Of a stretch of 64,000 nucleotides of DNA, positions 46,166 to 55,278 are shown in pieces. How positions within the stretch are numbered: position 1 is the first letter of the stretch; each line of letters opens with the position of its first letter. Both the position numbers and the translations under genes were made by a program. The stretch lies in NCBI GenBank assembly GCA_002695005.1, contig NZNT01000019.1, positions 186,001 through 250,000 on the forward strand, in the 5' to 3' direction. The notes under the pieces were generated by a model. That model did no database searches. It was not told where the DNA came from and saw only the letters and a program-made list of their open reading frames with translations. Source of the stretch: Maritimibacter sp. (GTDB lineage Bacteria > Pseudomonadota > Alphaproteobacteria > Rhodobacterales > Rhodobacteraceae).

Positions 46166-47322
46166 GGGGCCACCTCGAGGATGTCGTGGCCGGTCGGGGA
46201 CGACAGCCACCGCGCGCCGGTCTCGGTTACCACGATGTTCTCTTCGTGAACCATGATGCGCCCGCCCGAGAGGTCGATGACCGGTTCAAGGGTCAGCACC
46301 ACGCCGGGGGCCAAAGGCGTGTGGTCGGCCGGGATAAGCGAGGGTGGCTCCGTGAGTTGCATCCCGAGTCCGTGACCTAGACGCCCCTTCACCGGACCAC
46401 CGCCGCCGGTCAGGACATAGTCCATCGCGGCGTAAAGCTCGGCAGGTGTCGCGCCGGGGCGGGCCGCCTCGAACCCGGCCTGCGTCGCGTCGACCAGCCG
46501 GGCATGCGCGTCTGCGACCTCTGCCGTCGGCGGGCCGATCGAGAAGTTGCGGTCGAAGTCGCAGAAATAGCCATCCCACACCGCGCCAGTGTCGAGCATG
46601 AGCACATCGCCCTCGCCCAACGCCGCGTCCGTGGCCGGGGAAATCACGTCACCATAACCGCCCGGCGCTGCCGCACCCGCGACATAGGGCACCCAGTCTG
46701 CGCCTTCTTCCAGCAGGGCCGCCTGGAACCCTCGAAAGACATCGGCGAGGGGCACGCCCGCACCCGCAAGGTCGTTCATCCGGGCAAAGGCCGCGTCGGC
46801 AATGCCGCAGGTCCAGCGGATCTTGGTGATTTCGGCTTCGGATTTCACCATCCGGCAGGCCCGCAGTATGCCGGCGTCGTCTCCGAATTTGCGGTCCCCA
46901 AGCCGGTCGCGCAGAGCGGTCCAATCGTGGAGCGGCATCCGGAGGTGCGTTTCCATGCCCGAGGGCTGTCCGATGGTGCCGCCGACCGGGGTGACCGCCG
47001 CAAGCACATCCGCCAGAAGGGATACGCCGTCGTCGGAATAGTCGGGCGAAACCCAGGTGCGGATGTCGTCCACCCATGTCTGGCGCATCAGGTGCGCACC
47101 GATCTCCGGGACGACCGCAATTGGTTTTCCTGTCTCGGGCACCACCACGAACCACGGGCGGGTCGGGCTTTCCCAAAAGCGGGTCAGGAACCCGGTGACG
47201 TATCTCACCTCTGGTTCTGTGGTCAGAAGCAGCGCGGAAATCCCGGCTTCGGCCATGCGCGACTGGATAGGGTCGATCCGCGCCGCGAACTCGGCTGCCG
47301 GAAACCCGCGCGCCGGGGTCAC
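46162..47322 (-). CDS. M24-family metallohydrolase (creatinase/ectoine-hydrolase-like)
   Basis: 386-residue pita-bread-fold enzyme. Creatinase-type N domain (about 1-140, ISALLLTTEPEVRYVTGF) and M24 catalytic domain with the full metal set: aspartates in LMLDTGAVWDGYFCDFDR, histidine in GRLGHGLGMQ, glutamates in LTLEPVI and MVHEENIVV. A GTG start at 47322 that overlaps the PLP-lyase stop (GTGA) is preferred to a longer frame inside that gene. Family members include Xaa-Pro peptidases, creatinase and the ectoine hydrolase DoeA/EutD. The neighbours favour a small-molecule amidine or amide substrate over a peptide. Confidence 0.82.
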   Translation of the reverse strand: MTPARGFPAAEFAARIDPIQSRMAEAGISALLLTTEPEVRYVTGFLTRFWESPTRPWFVVVPETGKPIAVVPEIGAHLMRQTWVDDIRTWVSPDYSDDGVSLLADVLAAVTPVGGTIGQPSGMETHLRMPLHDWTALRDRLGDRKFGDDAGILRACRMVKSEAEITKIRWTCGIADAAFARMNDLAGAGVPLADVFRGFQAALLEEGADWVPYVAGAAAPGGYGDVISPATDAALGEGDVLMLDTGAVWDGYFCDFDRNFSIGPPTAEVADAHARLVDATQAGFEAARPGATPAELYAAMDYVLTGGGGPVKGRLGHGLGMQLTEPPSLIPADHTPLAPGVVLTLEPVIDLSGGRIMVHEENIVVTETGARWLSSPTGHDILEVAP

Positions 47323-48353
47323 GGCGCTTCCGACAGGATGGTAAGTATGCGTGCTTTCGGCCCGAACCCGAGCTCGGGCGGGGGCTTTGCGAGCAGCGCG
47401 GCGATGCCCGCAGCACCGGAGGGCGTGGACGCGAAACCACCCTCCGCCGCCCTGTCGCAGCCTTGCTGCGCCTCGTCCTCGGTGATCGTCACGAACCAGT
47501 CGGCGTCCCGCGCAAGGCCTTTGAGCGCGATGAGCGAGGGCATCTTGCAATCCAGCCGTCCCATGATCGAAACCGGCCCGCCGCTCTCCGTGGGGGCACC
47601 GGCCTCTATGGACCCGATGAGGGCCGGGGCGGCGTCCGGCTCCACAACGACGATCACGGGGTCATCGCCCCAGATGCGCCGGGCGTGGGCCGCGGCCGCT
47701 CCCGCCAGCCCGCCGACACCAGCCTGCAAAAGGATATGCGTCGGCGGCTCGGGCATCTGGTCCGCCACTTCGGCCATCAGGATCAGGTAGCCCTCCATCA
47801 GGACATGGGGCATCTCGGTATAGCCCGGCCACGAACTGTCCGAGAGAAGCGTAAGACCCTCGGCTTGCGCCTCGGCCAGAGCGGCGGCCATGCTGTCTTC
47901 ATAGGTCGCGCCCGCACGGCGCACTTCGGCACCCTCGGCGCGAAGGCGTTCAGCGAAGCTCTCGGGCACCGTTTCGGCAAGATAGATGCGCGAGGCCGCC
48001 CCGAACGCCGCGGCCCCGGCAGCAACGGAGAGACCGTGGTTTCCGGCGCTCGCCGCGACATAGGTGCGTCCCTTCGCCCGGCCCGCAGCGGCATCGCAGG
48101 CGATAACGTGGGCCGCGCCGAGCGCCTTGAAGCTTCCCAGCCCCATCCGGTCGCGCTCATCCTTGATCAGGACGCTCCCGACACCCGCCAGATCCCCAAG
48201 CTCCGTGCAGGGCAGAAGCGGCGTGATCTGATGTCTCGGGCAACGAGCCACGCGGGCCAGCGCCGCGTCCGCGTCTTCGGCGGGATAGGGAATATCGGCG
48301 AGGGCCGGGTGATCCAGCCCCGCGCCGCGATAAGGGTTCCGAACAGCGCGCAC
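47319..48353 (-). CDS. PLP-dependent ammonia-lyase (EutB/threonine-dehydratase-like)
   Basis: 344-residue fold-type II PLP enzyme. The Schiff-base lysine is K76 in GLGSFKALGAAH. The phosphate loop is QAGVGGLAGAA, and SAGNHGLSVAAGAAAFGA is typical of threonine dehydratase, diaminopropionate ammonia-lyase and EutB. A GTG start sits directly after the aminotransferase TAG. Expected to remove ammonia from a hydroxy- or diamino acid; the substrate cannot be told from sequence. Confidence 0.8.
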   Translation of the reverse strand: MRAVRNPYRGAGLDHPALADIPYPAEDADAALARVARCPRHQITPLLPCTELGDLAGVGSVLIKDERDRMGLGSFKALGAAHVIACDAAAGRAKGRTYVAASAGNHGLSVAAGAAAFGAASRIYLAETVPESFAERLRAEGAEVRRAGATYEDSMAAALAEAQAEGLTLLSDSSWPGYTEMPHVLMEGYLILMAEVADQMPEPPTHILLQAGVGGLAGAAAAHARRIWGDDPVIVVVEPDAAPALIGSIEAGAPTESGGPVSIMGRLDCKMPSLIALKGLARDADWFVTITEDEAQQGCDRAAEGGFASTPSGAAGIAALLAKPPPELGFGPKARILTILSEAP

Positions 48354-49736
48354 CTAGCCGAACACCGCAGTCAGCGCGCCGTCGACCGCATCGGTGATCG
48401 CGTCGATATCGGCGGGCGTGGCGATGAGGGCGGGCGAGAAACACAACACGTTGTTCAGCCCCGGCACGGAGCGGTTGGAGGCGCCGATGATGACGCCCCG
48501 TTCGGCGCAACCCGCGACCACCGCCCCGATATCGGCTTCCGCCACAGGCTCCTTGCTCTCCCGGTCCTTGACCAGTTCCAGCCCCTGAAACAGGCCGATG
48601 CCGCGCACGTCCCCGATCACCTCGTGCTTTTCTTCCAGCGCCTTGAGGTTCGCGGTCAGCCGCTCCCCCATCTTCTCGGCGTTTTCGACCAGCCCCTCGT
48701 CCTCGATGATCCGCATGTTTTCCAGCGCCGCCGCCGGACCGCCGGTGCAGCCCCCGAAGGTCGAGATGTCGCGGAAATGATCCATCGGATCGGTCGGGTC
48801 GGACTTGAAAAGGTCGAACACCTTTTCGGTCGTCACACAGCAGGCGATGGCGGCGTAGCCCGAGGCCACACCTTTCGCGAGCGTCACGAAATCCGGCTCG
48901 ATCCCGTAATGCTGATAGCCGAACCACTTGCCGGTCCGGCCCATGCCGCAGACGACCTCGTCGATATGGAGCAGCACGTCATACTTGCGGCAGATCTCCT
49001 GCACCCTGTCCCAGTAGCCCGGCGGAGGCGTGATGACCCCACCGCCCGCCGTGATCGGTTCGAGGCAGAGCGCGCCGACCGTTTCAGGCCCTTCGCGCAG
49101 GATCACTTCTTCGATCGCGTCGGCGGCCTTGCGGCCGTATTCCTCGCCCGATAGGTCCCACTGCGCGCGGTATTCCATGCAATGCGGCACGCGCACGAAA
49201 TCGGGTGCCATAGGTCCGTACTGCATCACGCGCTCGTCCTGCCCGCCCGCGCTCATCGTCCCGTAGGTGCCGCCGTGGTAATCGCGGTCGCGGTAGAGGA
49301 TCTTTGTCTTCTTGCCGCCATAACGCTTGTGCGCGATCTGGCGGATCATCTTGAACGCCTTCTCGTTCGCCTCGGACCCGGAGTTGGTGTAGTAGACCCG
49401 GCTCATCCCCGGCATCTTCTCGATCAGCTTTTCGGCGAAGATCGCCCCCGGAATGGTCCCCGCGGCGCCTGCAAAATAGTTCATCTTCACCAGCTGTTCC
49501 CGCACCGCATCCGCAATGCTCTCGCGCCCGTAACCAACGTTCACGGTCCAGACCGCACCCGACACGGCGTCGATGAATTCGCGACCCTTCTGGTCCCAGA
49601 CACGGATGCCTTTGCCCTCGACGACGATGCGCGGCTCGCCCGTTTCGAACGGTTTGTGTTGGATCAGGTGGTGCCAGACATGGGCCTTGTCGGCCTCGAC
49701 CACATGGGAAATATCGTTGTCGGTATAGCCGTCCAT
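48354..49736 (-). CDS. Class III aminotransferase, taurine-pyruvate-aminotransferase-like
   Basis: 460-residue PLP transaminase, first gene of the four-gene operon. N-terminal HVWHHLIQHKPFETGEPRI and VSGAVWTVNVGYGRESIADAV resemble marine taurine:pyruvate aminotransferase (Tpa). Class III landmarks are YYTNSGSEANEKAFKMIRQ, the PLP aspartate in LLHIDEVVCGMGRTG and the Schiff-base lysine in FVTLAKGVASGYA. GGAGG precedes the ATG. Pyruvate as acceptor is inferred from the Tpa similarity; no sulfoacetaldehyde genes (xsc, pta) or taurine transporter are nearby, so taurine may not be its substrate. Confidence 0.85.
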   Translation of the reverse strand: MDGYTDNDISHVVEADKAHVWHHLIQHKPFETGEPRIVVEGKGIRVWDQKGREFIDAVSGAVWTVNVGYGRESIADAVREQLVKMNYFAGAAGTIPGAIFAEKLIEKMPGMSRVYYTNSGSEANEKAFKMIRQIAHKRYGGKKTKILYRDRDYHGGTYGTMSAGGQDERVMQYGPMAPDFVRVPHCMEYRAQWDLSGEEYGRKAADAIEEVILREGPETVGALCLEPITAGGGVITPPPGYWDRVQEICRKYDVLLHIDEVVCGMGRTGKWFGYQHYGIEPDFVTLAKGVASGYAAIACCVTTEKVFDLFKSDPTDPMDHFRDISTFGGCTGGPAAALENMRIIEDEGLVENAEKMGERLTANLKALEEKHEVIGDVRGIGLFQGLELVKDRESKEPVAEADIGAVVAGCAERGVIIGASNRSVPGLNNVLCFSPALIATPADIDAITDAVDGALTAVFG

Positions 49737-49862
49737 CGGGACCTCCTGCGGGGCTTTTGTCTTTTTGATCAAAAAAACCCTATTGGCGGTGCCGGTTGAT
49801 GTAAATGGACGACTTGCCGCCCCGGCAGGGTCCGCTAGGGTCGCGCGAAACAGGAGGGGACG

Positions 49863-50246
49863 ATGACCGAAACCATGCCACAGGGCCACGCCGTTCTGCG
49901 CACCGTCGCCATGCCTGCCGACGTGAACGGCGCGGGCGACATCTTCGGCGGCTGGGTTCTGAGCCAGATGGACATCGCGGGCGGCATCGTGTCCGCCGAG
50001 CGGGCGCGGGGGCGCGTGGCGACCGTCGCCATCGAGGCGATGAAGTTCATCCGGCCCGTGAAGGTCTCCGACATTCTGTGTATCTACGGCGAGGTCGAGC
50101 GGGTCGGGAACACGTCGGTCGCCGTCCGGCTCGACGCGTGGGTCGTGCGGGGGCAGGGGGCGACGACAGAGAAGGTGACGGAGGGCGTCTTTACCTTCGT
50201 CGCGCTGGATTTCGAGGGGAACAAGCGACCGATTGACAACACCTGA
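49863..50246 (+). CDS. YciA-type acyl-CoA thioesterase
   Basis: 127-residue hotdog thioesterase. The catalytic segment ADVNGAGDIFGGWVLSQMD matches the YciA/BACH N-x-N-G-D-I-F-G-G-W pattern and is followed by VAIEAMKFIRPVKVSDIL. Broad acyl-CoA specificity is typical. An AGGAGGGGAC site precedes the ATG. It is divergent from the aminotransferase operon. Confidence 0.87.
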   Translation: MTETMPQGHAVLRTVAMPADVNGAGDIFGGWVLSQMDIAGGIVSAERARGRVATVAIEAMKFIRPVKVSDILCIYGEVERVGNTSVAVRLDAWVVRGQGATTEKVTEGVFTFVALDFEGNKRPIDNT

Positions 50247-50329
50247 GCCGCCACCGTCCGGCCGCCGCTTGCAAAGCATCCGGCCCCGGTTCACCGTGCC
50301 GCAGAACCCGCGCATTCAGGATCGTTACC

Positions 50330-51364
50330 ATGTCACCGCGACTTGTCCGCTTTCCCCGGATCTGCTTGCCCAAAGCGTTCTTTTTCCTCGGCTTCGTCCT
50401 GCTCTGGCTCGTCCAGCCCGCACAGGCGCAATCGCAATTCAAATTCAGCTTCGGCGACGCCGTCCCGAGTTTTCAGGGCGGCTATTACATCGACGGTATC
50501 CCCTCCACCGCCTTCATCGACACCGGAGAAAACCGGTTCCAGAAGGCGGGACGCGTGTTTGGCGAGGCCATCGGCGGCGTCGAGGGTATTGGCGATGACC
50601 TGACCGATATCGCTTTCTTCCCATTTCGTGAGCCGCTCCTGTTCGGCGCGGCCGCGCTGGGCGTGGGGGCATTGGTGGCGACGGATTACCCGGTGACGGC
50701 CTACTATCAGGACAAGATCGAACCGATCTTCGCAGGCTTCACACCGCCGCCGATCATCCCGCGCAAAGGCGTGCTGAGCGCGCTGGCGGTGGAGGATCAA
50801 TACCTCCTCGCGGGCATCGGCCTGACCTATGCCTACGGTGTCGCTGCCAATGACGAACGGGCTCAGGTCGCGGCCCTGCTGTCGTCCAAGGCGGTCGCCT
50901 ATTCCTATCTCGTGTCTCACCTGCTTCTGAAGCCGGCGATCGGTCGAATCCGGCCGGCGCGCAACCTGTCGTCCTATGGCGGGCCTGTCGATATCCTGAC
51001 ACCCGCACAGCGCTCGCCGAACCCCTACAACTGGGGCAACGCCGTCGCGCCCACTCTGCGGCCGAGCAGCTTTGGCACATCTTTCCCGAGCTTTCACTAC
51101 ACGCTCTATTTCTCGGTCGCGCGGGTTTATTCCGGCGTCTACGACAACTCGATCCTGCCTTATGTCGCTGCCGGGATACTGTCCGTGTCCAATATTCGCG
51201 GCCACAATCACTGGGTCAGCGACATGGCCGCCGGGGCACTGATCGGCACGGTGATCGGCCAGTCGATCCTGAACAACTACTCTGAGCGAAAAGGTCTCTC
51301 GACCAGCTTCACGCCGGTCGTATCCTCGAACGGTGTCGGCGCACAGTTCACGATGCGGTTCTGA
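50330..51364 (+). CDS. PAP2-family phosphatase with signal peptide
   Basis: 344-residue exported protein with a PAP2 (type 2 phosphatidic acid phosphatase) domain in its second half. The three motifs are present: KPAIGRIRPA (K-x6-RP), SFGTSFPSFHYTLYFS (PSxH with S-F) and the final SNIRGHNHWVSDMAAGALIG (R-x5-H-x3-D). Residues 1-34 form a signal peptide ending AQAQ. The region between (about 60-200) resembles an outer-membrane-type or linker segment. Probably a periplasmic lipid phosphatase. Confidence 0.8.
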   Translation: MSPRLVRFPRICLPKAFFFLGFVLLWLVQPAQAQSQFKFSFGDAVPSFQGGYYIDGIPSTAFIDTGENRFQKAGRVFGEAIGGVEGIGDDLTDIAFFPFREPLLFGAAALGVGALVATDYPVTAYYQDKIEPIFAGFTPPPIIPRKGVLSALAVEDQYLLAGIGLTYAYGVAANDERAQVAALLSSKAVAYSYLVSHLLLKPAIGRIRPARNLSSYGGPVDILTPAQRSPNPYNWGNAVAPTLRPSSFGTSFPSFHYTLYFSVARVYSGVYDNSILPYVAAGILSVSNIRGHNHWVSDMAAGALIGTVIGQSILNNYSERKGLSTSFTPVVSSNGVGAQFTMRF

Positions 51365-51443
51365 CAGGCGCAGCGGCGCGGACCGGGGTAGAACATTCCC
51401 CGAACACCTTTTCCTCTCGCAGGGCTTTGTGTAGTCTCGCGCC

Positions 51444-53918
51444 ATGAGCAGCCAAGACGACTCCCCCGCCATGTCCGGTGCGCGCCCGAGCCTGAGCCAG
51501 ATGGCGATGGCCGCGCGTCCGATGCCCTATCTCGACGACCTCAATCCCGAGCAGCGCGCGGCGGTCGAGGCGCTCGACGGCCCCGTCCTGATGCTCGCGG
51601 GCGCGGGCACCGGCAAGACCAAGGCGCTGACGGCCCGGATCGCCCATTTGCTCAACACGAACACCGCGCGCCCGAATGAAATCCTCGCGGTGACGTTCAC
51701 CAACAAGGCCGCGCGGGAAATGAAGAACCGGGTCGGCCGCCACCTTGGCGAGGCGGTTGAGGGGATGCCGTGGCTCGGCACCTTCCACGCGATCTGCGTC
51801 AAGCTCCTGCGCCGCCACGCAGAACTCGCCGGGCTGAAGTCGAATTTCACGATCCTCGACACCGACGACCAGATCCGGCTGATGAAGCAGCTATTGGAGG
51901 CAGAGAACGTCGACACGAAGCGGTGGCCGCCGCGCGTCGTATTGGGAGCAATTGACGGCTGGAAAAATTCGGCGCTTTCACCAGAAGACGTCGGAGCATC
52001 GAGAGACTTCGATATGGAGGCGGATCGGATTTTTGATGAAGATCAAGCGGCCAGCTTCGACTCTAAACGAATTTTCAAACACAAGAACCCATACAGCAAA
52101 GCTATTGGGCGTCGGGTCATTAATGGCGCAGCGCTATACGGACAGTATCAGGCCCGTCTCAAGACGCTGAATGCCGTCGATTTCGGCGACCTGCTTTTGC
52201 ATATGGTCACGATCTTTCGCGAGCATGAAGACGTCCTGAAGCAGTACCAGCGCTGGTTCCGCTACATCCTCGTCGACGAGTATCAGGATACCAATGTCGC
52301 GCAGTATCTCTGGCTCCGGCTTCTGGCCTCGGAGCACAAGAACATCTGTTGCGTGGGCGACGACGACCAGTCGATCTATGGCTGGCGCGGGGCCGAGGTG
52401 GGCAACATCCTGCGGTTCGAAAAGGATTTCCCCGGCGCCAAGGTGGTGCGGCTGGAGCAGAATTACCGCTCCACCCCCCATATTCTCGGCGCCGCCGCCG
52501 GTGTGATCCGGGGGAACGCCGACCGCTTGGGCAAGGAACTCTGGACCGAAGCGGAGGAGGGAGAGCTCGTCCGCCTCATCGGCCATTGGGACGGCGAAGA
52601 AGAAGCCCGCTGGATCGGGGAGGAGGTCGAGTCGATGCAAGCGGGCTCGCGCGGCATGAACCCGATGAGCCTCGACGACATGGCGATCCTCGTGCGCGCG
52701 TCCCATCAGATGCGCGCCTTCGAGGACCGGTTCCTGACCATCGGGCTGCCGTACCGCGTCATCGGCGGCCCGCGCTTTTACGAACGGCTCGAAATCCGCG
52801 ACGCGATGGCCTATTTTCGCCTCGCCGTCTCGCCCGACGACGACCTGGCGTTCGAGAGGATCGTGAATACCCCGCGCCGGGGACTGGGAGACAAGGCTGT
52901 CCAGACCATCCAGCGCATGGCCCGCGACCACAATGTGCCGCTTGTCGATGGCGCGGCCAAGTGTCTGGACGAAGGGATCATCAAGGGGAAAGGGGCCAAG
53001 GGGCTCTCCGACCTTGTGCAGGGCATCTACCGCTGGCACGCGCAGGTGCGTGACGAGGCAGATACCCATGTCGAGCTGGCCGAGATGATCCTGGAGGAAT
53101 CCGGCTACACCGAGATGTGGCAGAACGACAAGACGCCGGAAGCGCCGGGGCGGCTCGAAAACCTCAAGGAGCTCGTGAAGGCGCTTGAGGAATTCGACAA
53201 CCTCCAGGGCTTCCTCGAACACGTCGCGCTCATCATGGACAACAGCTCCGAGGAGGCGGAGGAGAAGGTCACGATCATGACCCTTCACGCCGCCAAGGGC
53301 CTCGAATACCCCGCCGTGTTCCTGCCGGGTTGGGAAGATGGGCTTTTCCCGTCGCAGCGTTCGATGGACGAAAGCGGCCTCAAGGGGCTGGAGGAGGAGC
53401 GTCGGCTGGCCTATGTCGGCATTACGCGGGCCGAGGAGCTTTGCACCATATCCTTCGCGTCCAACCGCCGGGTCTATGGTCAGTGGCAAAGCCAGATGCC
53501 ATCCCGTTTCATCGACGAGTTGCCCGAGGAACATGTGGACGTCCTTACACCGCCGGGTCTCTACGGCGGCGGTTACGGCGCGGCCGGGGCCTTCAGCGGC
53601 GGTGGCTCGACGCTGGAGGAACGTGCGGCGCGGGCCGATGCCTACAACTCGCCGGGATGGCGAAGGATGCAGGCGCGCGGCGGAGCCGAGCGGTCGATGC
53701 ACAGCCCCAACGAGTCCCGGCATCTGACCATCGATTCCACGGCCGTCGCGGCCTTCACCCAAGGCGACAGGGTGTTTCACCAGAAGTTCGGCTACGGCTA
53801 CGTCATGGGGATCGAGGGCGACAAGATCGACATCGAGTTCGAACATGCCGGCGCGAAGAAGGTCGTCGCCAAGTTTCTCGTCCCCGCCGACCGTGCCGGA
53901 GACGATGTGCCGTTCTGA
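51444..53918 (+). CDS. uvrD: UvrD/PcrA-type DNA helicase with an AT-rich internal insert
   Basis: 824-residue superfamily 1A helicase for repair and replication restart. Motif I AGAGTGKT is near residue 50; others are FTNKAAREMK (Ia), VDEYQDTN (II), GDDDQSIYGWRGA (III), EQNYRST (IV), TLHAAKGLE (V) and VGITRAEE (VI). Compared with usual PcrA proteins, residues about 173-230 contain an extra acidic/basic stretch (ASRDFDMEADRIFDEDQA, then KRIFKHKNPYSKAIGRR) before LYGQYQARLKTLNAVDFGDLL. That DNA (about 51960-52140) is roughly 49% GC against about 67% in the flanking gene and uses codons such as AGA and ATT that neighbours avoid. The frame stays open, so the protein is probably functional. Confidence 0.95.
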   Translation: MSSQDDSPAMSGARPSLSQMAMAARPMPYLDDLNPEQRAAVEALDGPVLMLAGAGTGKTKALTARIAHLLNTNTARPNEILAVTFTNKAAREMKNRVGRHLGEAVEGMPWLGTFHAICVKLLRRHAELAGLKSNFTILDTDDQIRLMKQLLEAENVDTKRWPPRVVLGAIDGWKNSALSPEDVGASRDFDMEADRIFDEDQAASFDSKRIFKHKNPYSKAIGRRVINGAALYGQYQARLKTLNAVDFGDLLLHMVTIFREHEDVLKQYQRWFRYILVDEYQDTNVAQYLWLRLLASEHKNICCVGDDDQSIYGWRGAEVGNILRFEKDFPGAKVVRLEQNYRSTPHILGAAAGVIRGNADRLGKELWTEAEEGELVRLIGHWDGEEEARWIGEEVESMQAGSRGMNPMSLDDMAILVRASHQMRAFEDRFLTIGLPYRVIGGPRFYERLEIRDAMAYFRLAVSPDDDLAFERIVNTPRRGLGDKAVQTIQRMARDHNVPLVDGAAKCLDEGIIKGKGAKGLSDLVQGIYRWHAQVRDEADTHVELAEMILEESGYTEMWQNDKTPEAPGRLENLKELVKALEEFDNLQGFLEHVALIMDNSSEEAEEKVTIMTLHAAKGLEYPAVFLPGWEDGLFPSQRSMDESGLKGLEEERRLAYVGITRAEELCTISFASNRRVYGQWQSQMPSRFIDELPEEHVDVLTPPGLYGGGYGAAGAFSGGGSTLEERAARADAYNSPGWRRMQARGGAERSMHSPNESRHLTIDSTAVAAFTQGDRVFHQKFGYGYVMGIEGDKIDIEFEHAGAKKVVAKFLVPADRAGDDVPF

Positions 53919-54206
53919 TTCTCCTTTAGGTTGATTAACCAGTATGACGCGGCGGCGGAAATGTGACCCTTTCGCCACCTTCCGAGATGCGAGGTACGGT
54001 TTTCGTCACCCTTCGCGGGGTTTATGACGGACCGCGTCAAAAAAGGTCAGGTTTGCCTTACCAAAAAGCCACGCGTGACCCCTTTGCGTCGCAGATTCTC
54101 CAAAACCTACCGGTAAACCATACCCTCATACGGCCTCGGGGGATGCGCCGTGCAGAATCGAGAACGATTTTAACAGAAGGGGCGCCAGAAGGCGTCGAGC
54201 TGCCAA
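53919..54206. other. 288-bp spacer between uvrD and the Hint gene
   Basis: No convincing gene. An 87-residue frame on the forward strand (53963-54226) runs into the Hint gene, has no family look and no ribosome-binding site. The spacer contains CGTCA...CCC-TTCGC-GGG...TGACG near 53999-54028, a possible weak terminator hairpin for uvrD, and an A-rich stretch after it that may hold the Hint promoter. Confidence 0.4.
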
Positions 54207-55214
54207 ATGGCCACTATCAGGGCTGAGAACACCGAGATTGCGAAAGCGACCGGCTCGAACATCAATTCGAGCGGGGACGAGTCGGATTTCGACCTGCCGC
54301 TTACGGACATGACCGATCTGGTCATCTACACGCCGCTGCTCGATTTCGATCCGTACATGTTCGATCTCGGTGAGACGCATACGCTCACCTGGAATGACGG
54401 CGACGGCGCCCACACCATGTACAATGCCGAAGTCGTCCGGTCGGACCTCAAGTGGGGCACCGCCAATCAGGGCGCTGTCGTCTTCGAGGGCACAGACACG
54501 GATGGCAACGATGCACAGATCCTCTGGACACCGGACCTGAACGTTCACCAGTGGTATGCGGACACGCAGGCCGACGGCAAACACCCGATGTTCTGGAATG
54601 TCGACCAACACTCCTCCACCTATGGCTACGTCTGTTTCGCCGCCGAGACGCGGATCGAGACGGACAAGGGGCTCAAGCGCATCGACAGTCTGAAAGTGGG
54701 CGACCGGGTCGCTACGCTGGACAACGGCTATCAGGAAATCCGCTGGGTCGGTCATCACCGGACCGATGGCCGGGGCGACGCCGCGCCGATCCATATCGCC
54801 AAAGGCGCAATGGGCCGCAATCAGGCGCTGCGCCTGTCTCCGCAGCACAAGGTCGTCATCCGGGATGTCGCGTTCAAGCAGGTGCTCGGCCAGGCACAGG
54901 TCATGGTCGCCGCCAAGTCGCTCGAAGGCCGTCCGGGCGTCACGCGCCAGCCGGTCGAGACGGTGGACTACTACAATATCTTGTTCGACCGCCATGAGGT
55001 GATCTTTGCCGAGGGGCTCGCCTGCGAGTCGCTCTACTTGGGACAGATCGCCGAAACGCTGATCGACCCCGACGCGGTCGACCCGACCCAGCACTATCCC
55101 GATCTCGCGCGCCTCAAGATCGACCGCCACCCCGAAATGGCCCGCCCCACGCTGACCGTGGGCGAAGCGCGCCGCTATTTCGGCTTGCTCGATGCGGACC
55201 TGGTTGCCGCCTGA
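54207..55214 (+). CDS. Hint-domain protein with C-terminal Hint_2
   Basis: 335-residue protein. Residues 1-145 are acidic and of unknown fold. A Hint module (hedgehog/intein type, Hint_2 group) starts at CFAAETRIETDKGLKRIDSLKVGDRVATLDNG and runs past DYYNILFDRHEVIFAEGLACESLYLGQ. Hint_2 modules are common at the C terminus of Rhodobacterales secreted proteins and are thought to autoprocess or tether them. No signal peptide is visible, so export may use a type I system. It ends 30 bp before the sRNA array on the other strand. Confidence 0.75.
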   Translation: MATIRAENTEIAKATGSNINSSGDESDFDLPLTDMTDLVIYTPLLDFDPYMFDLGETHTLTWNDGDGAHTMYNAEVVRSDLKWGTANQGAVVFEGTDTDGNDAQILWTPDLNVHQWYADTQADGKHPMFWNVDQHSSTYGYVCFAAETRIETDKGLKRIDSLKVGDRVATLDNGYQEIRWVGHHRTDGRGDAAPIHIAKGAMGRNQALRLSPQHKVVIRDVAFKQVLGQAQVMVAAKSLEGRPGVTRQPVETVDYYNILFDRHEVIFAEGLACESLYLGQIAETLIDPDAVDPTQHYPDLARLKIDRHPEMARPTLTVGEARRYFGLLDADLVAA

Positions 55215-55235
55215 GCGCGAAAAACCTCCCCTACG

Positions 55236-55278
55236 AAAACAAAAACGGTGACGCCCGGGAGGAGGTGGGCGCCACCGT
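55236..55278 (-). terminator. Intrinsic terminator of the sRNA array
   Basis: The last array hairpin (read on the reverse strand) has a 12-bp GC-rich stem at 55245-55256 and 55267-55278 with one G-U-type mismatch pair. It is followed on the reverse strand by TTTTTGTTTT (complement of 55236-55245). Strong stem plus T-run is the intrinsic terminator pattern and fixes the transcript direction as reverse. Confidence 0.7.

Noticed and set aside
48354-49736. Taurine dissimilation operon based on the Tpa-like gene
   Set aside because: No xsc, pta, tauABC or tauR genes are nearby; the neighbours are ectoine-type enzymes, so only a Tpa-like aminotransferase is claimed.
52134-53978. 614-residue open frame antisense to uvrD
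   Set aside because: All seven helicase motifs are on the other strand; the antisense frame has no recognisable domain or ribosome-binding site.
53963-54226. 87-residue forward frame before the Hint gene
   Set aside because: No Shine-Dalgarno site, no protein-like composition, and its end overlaps the Hint gene start.
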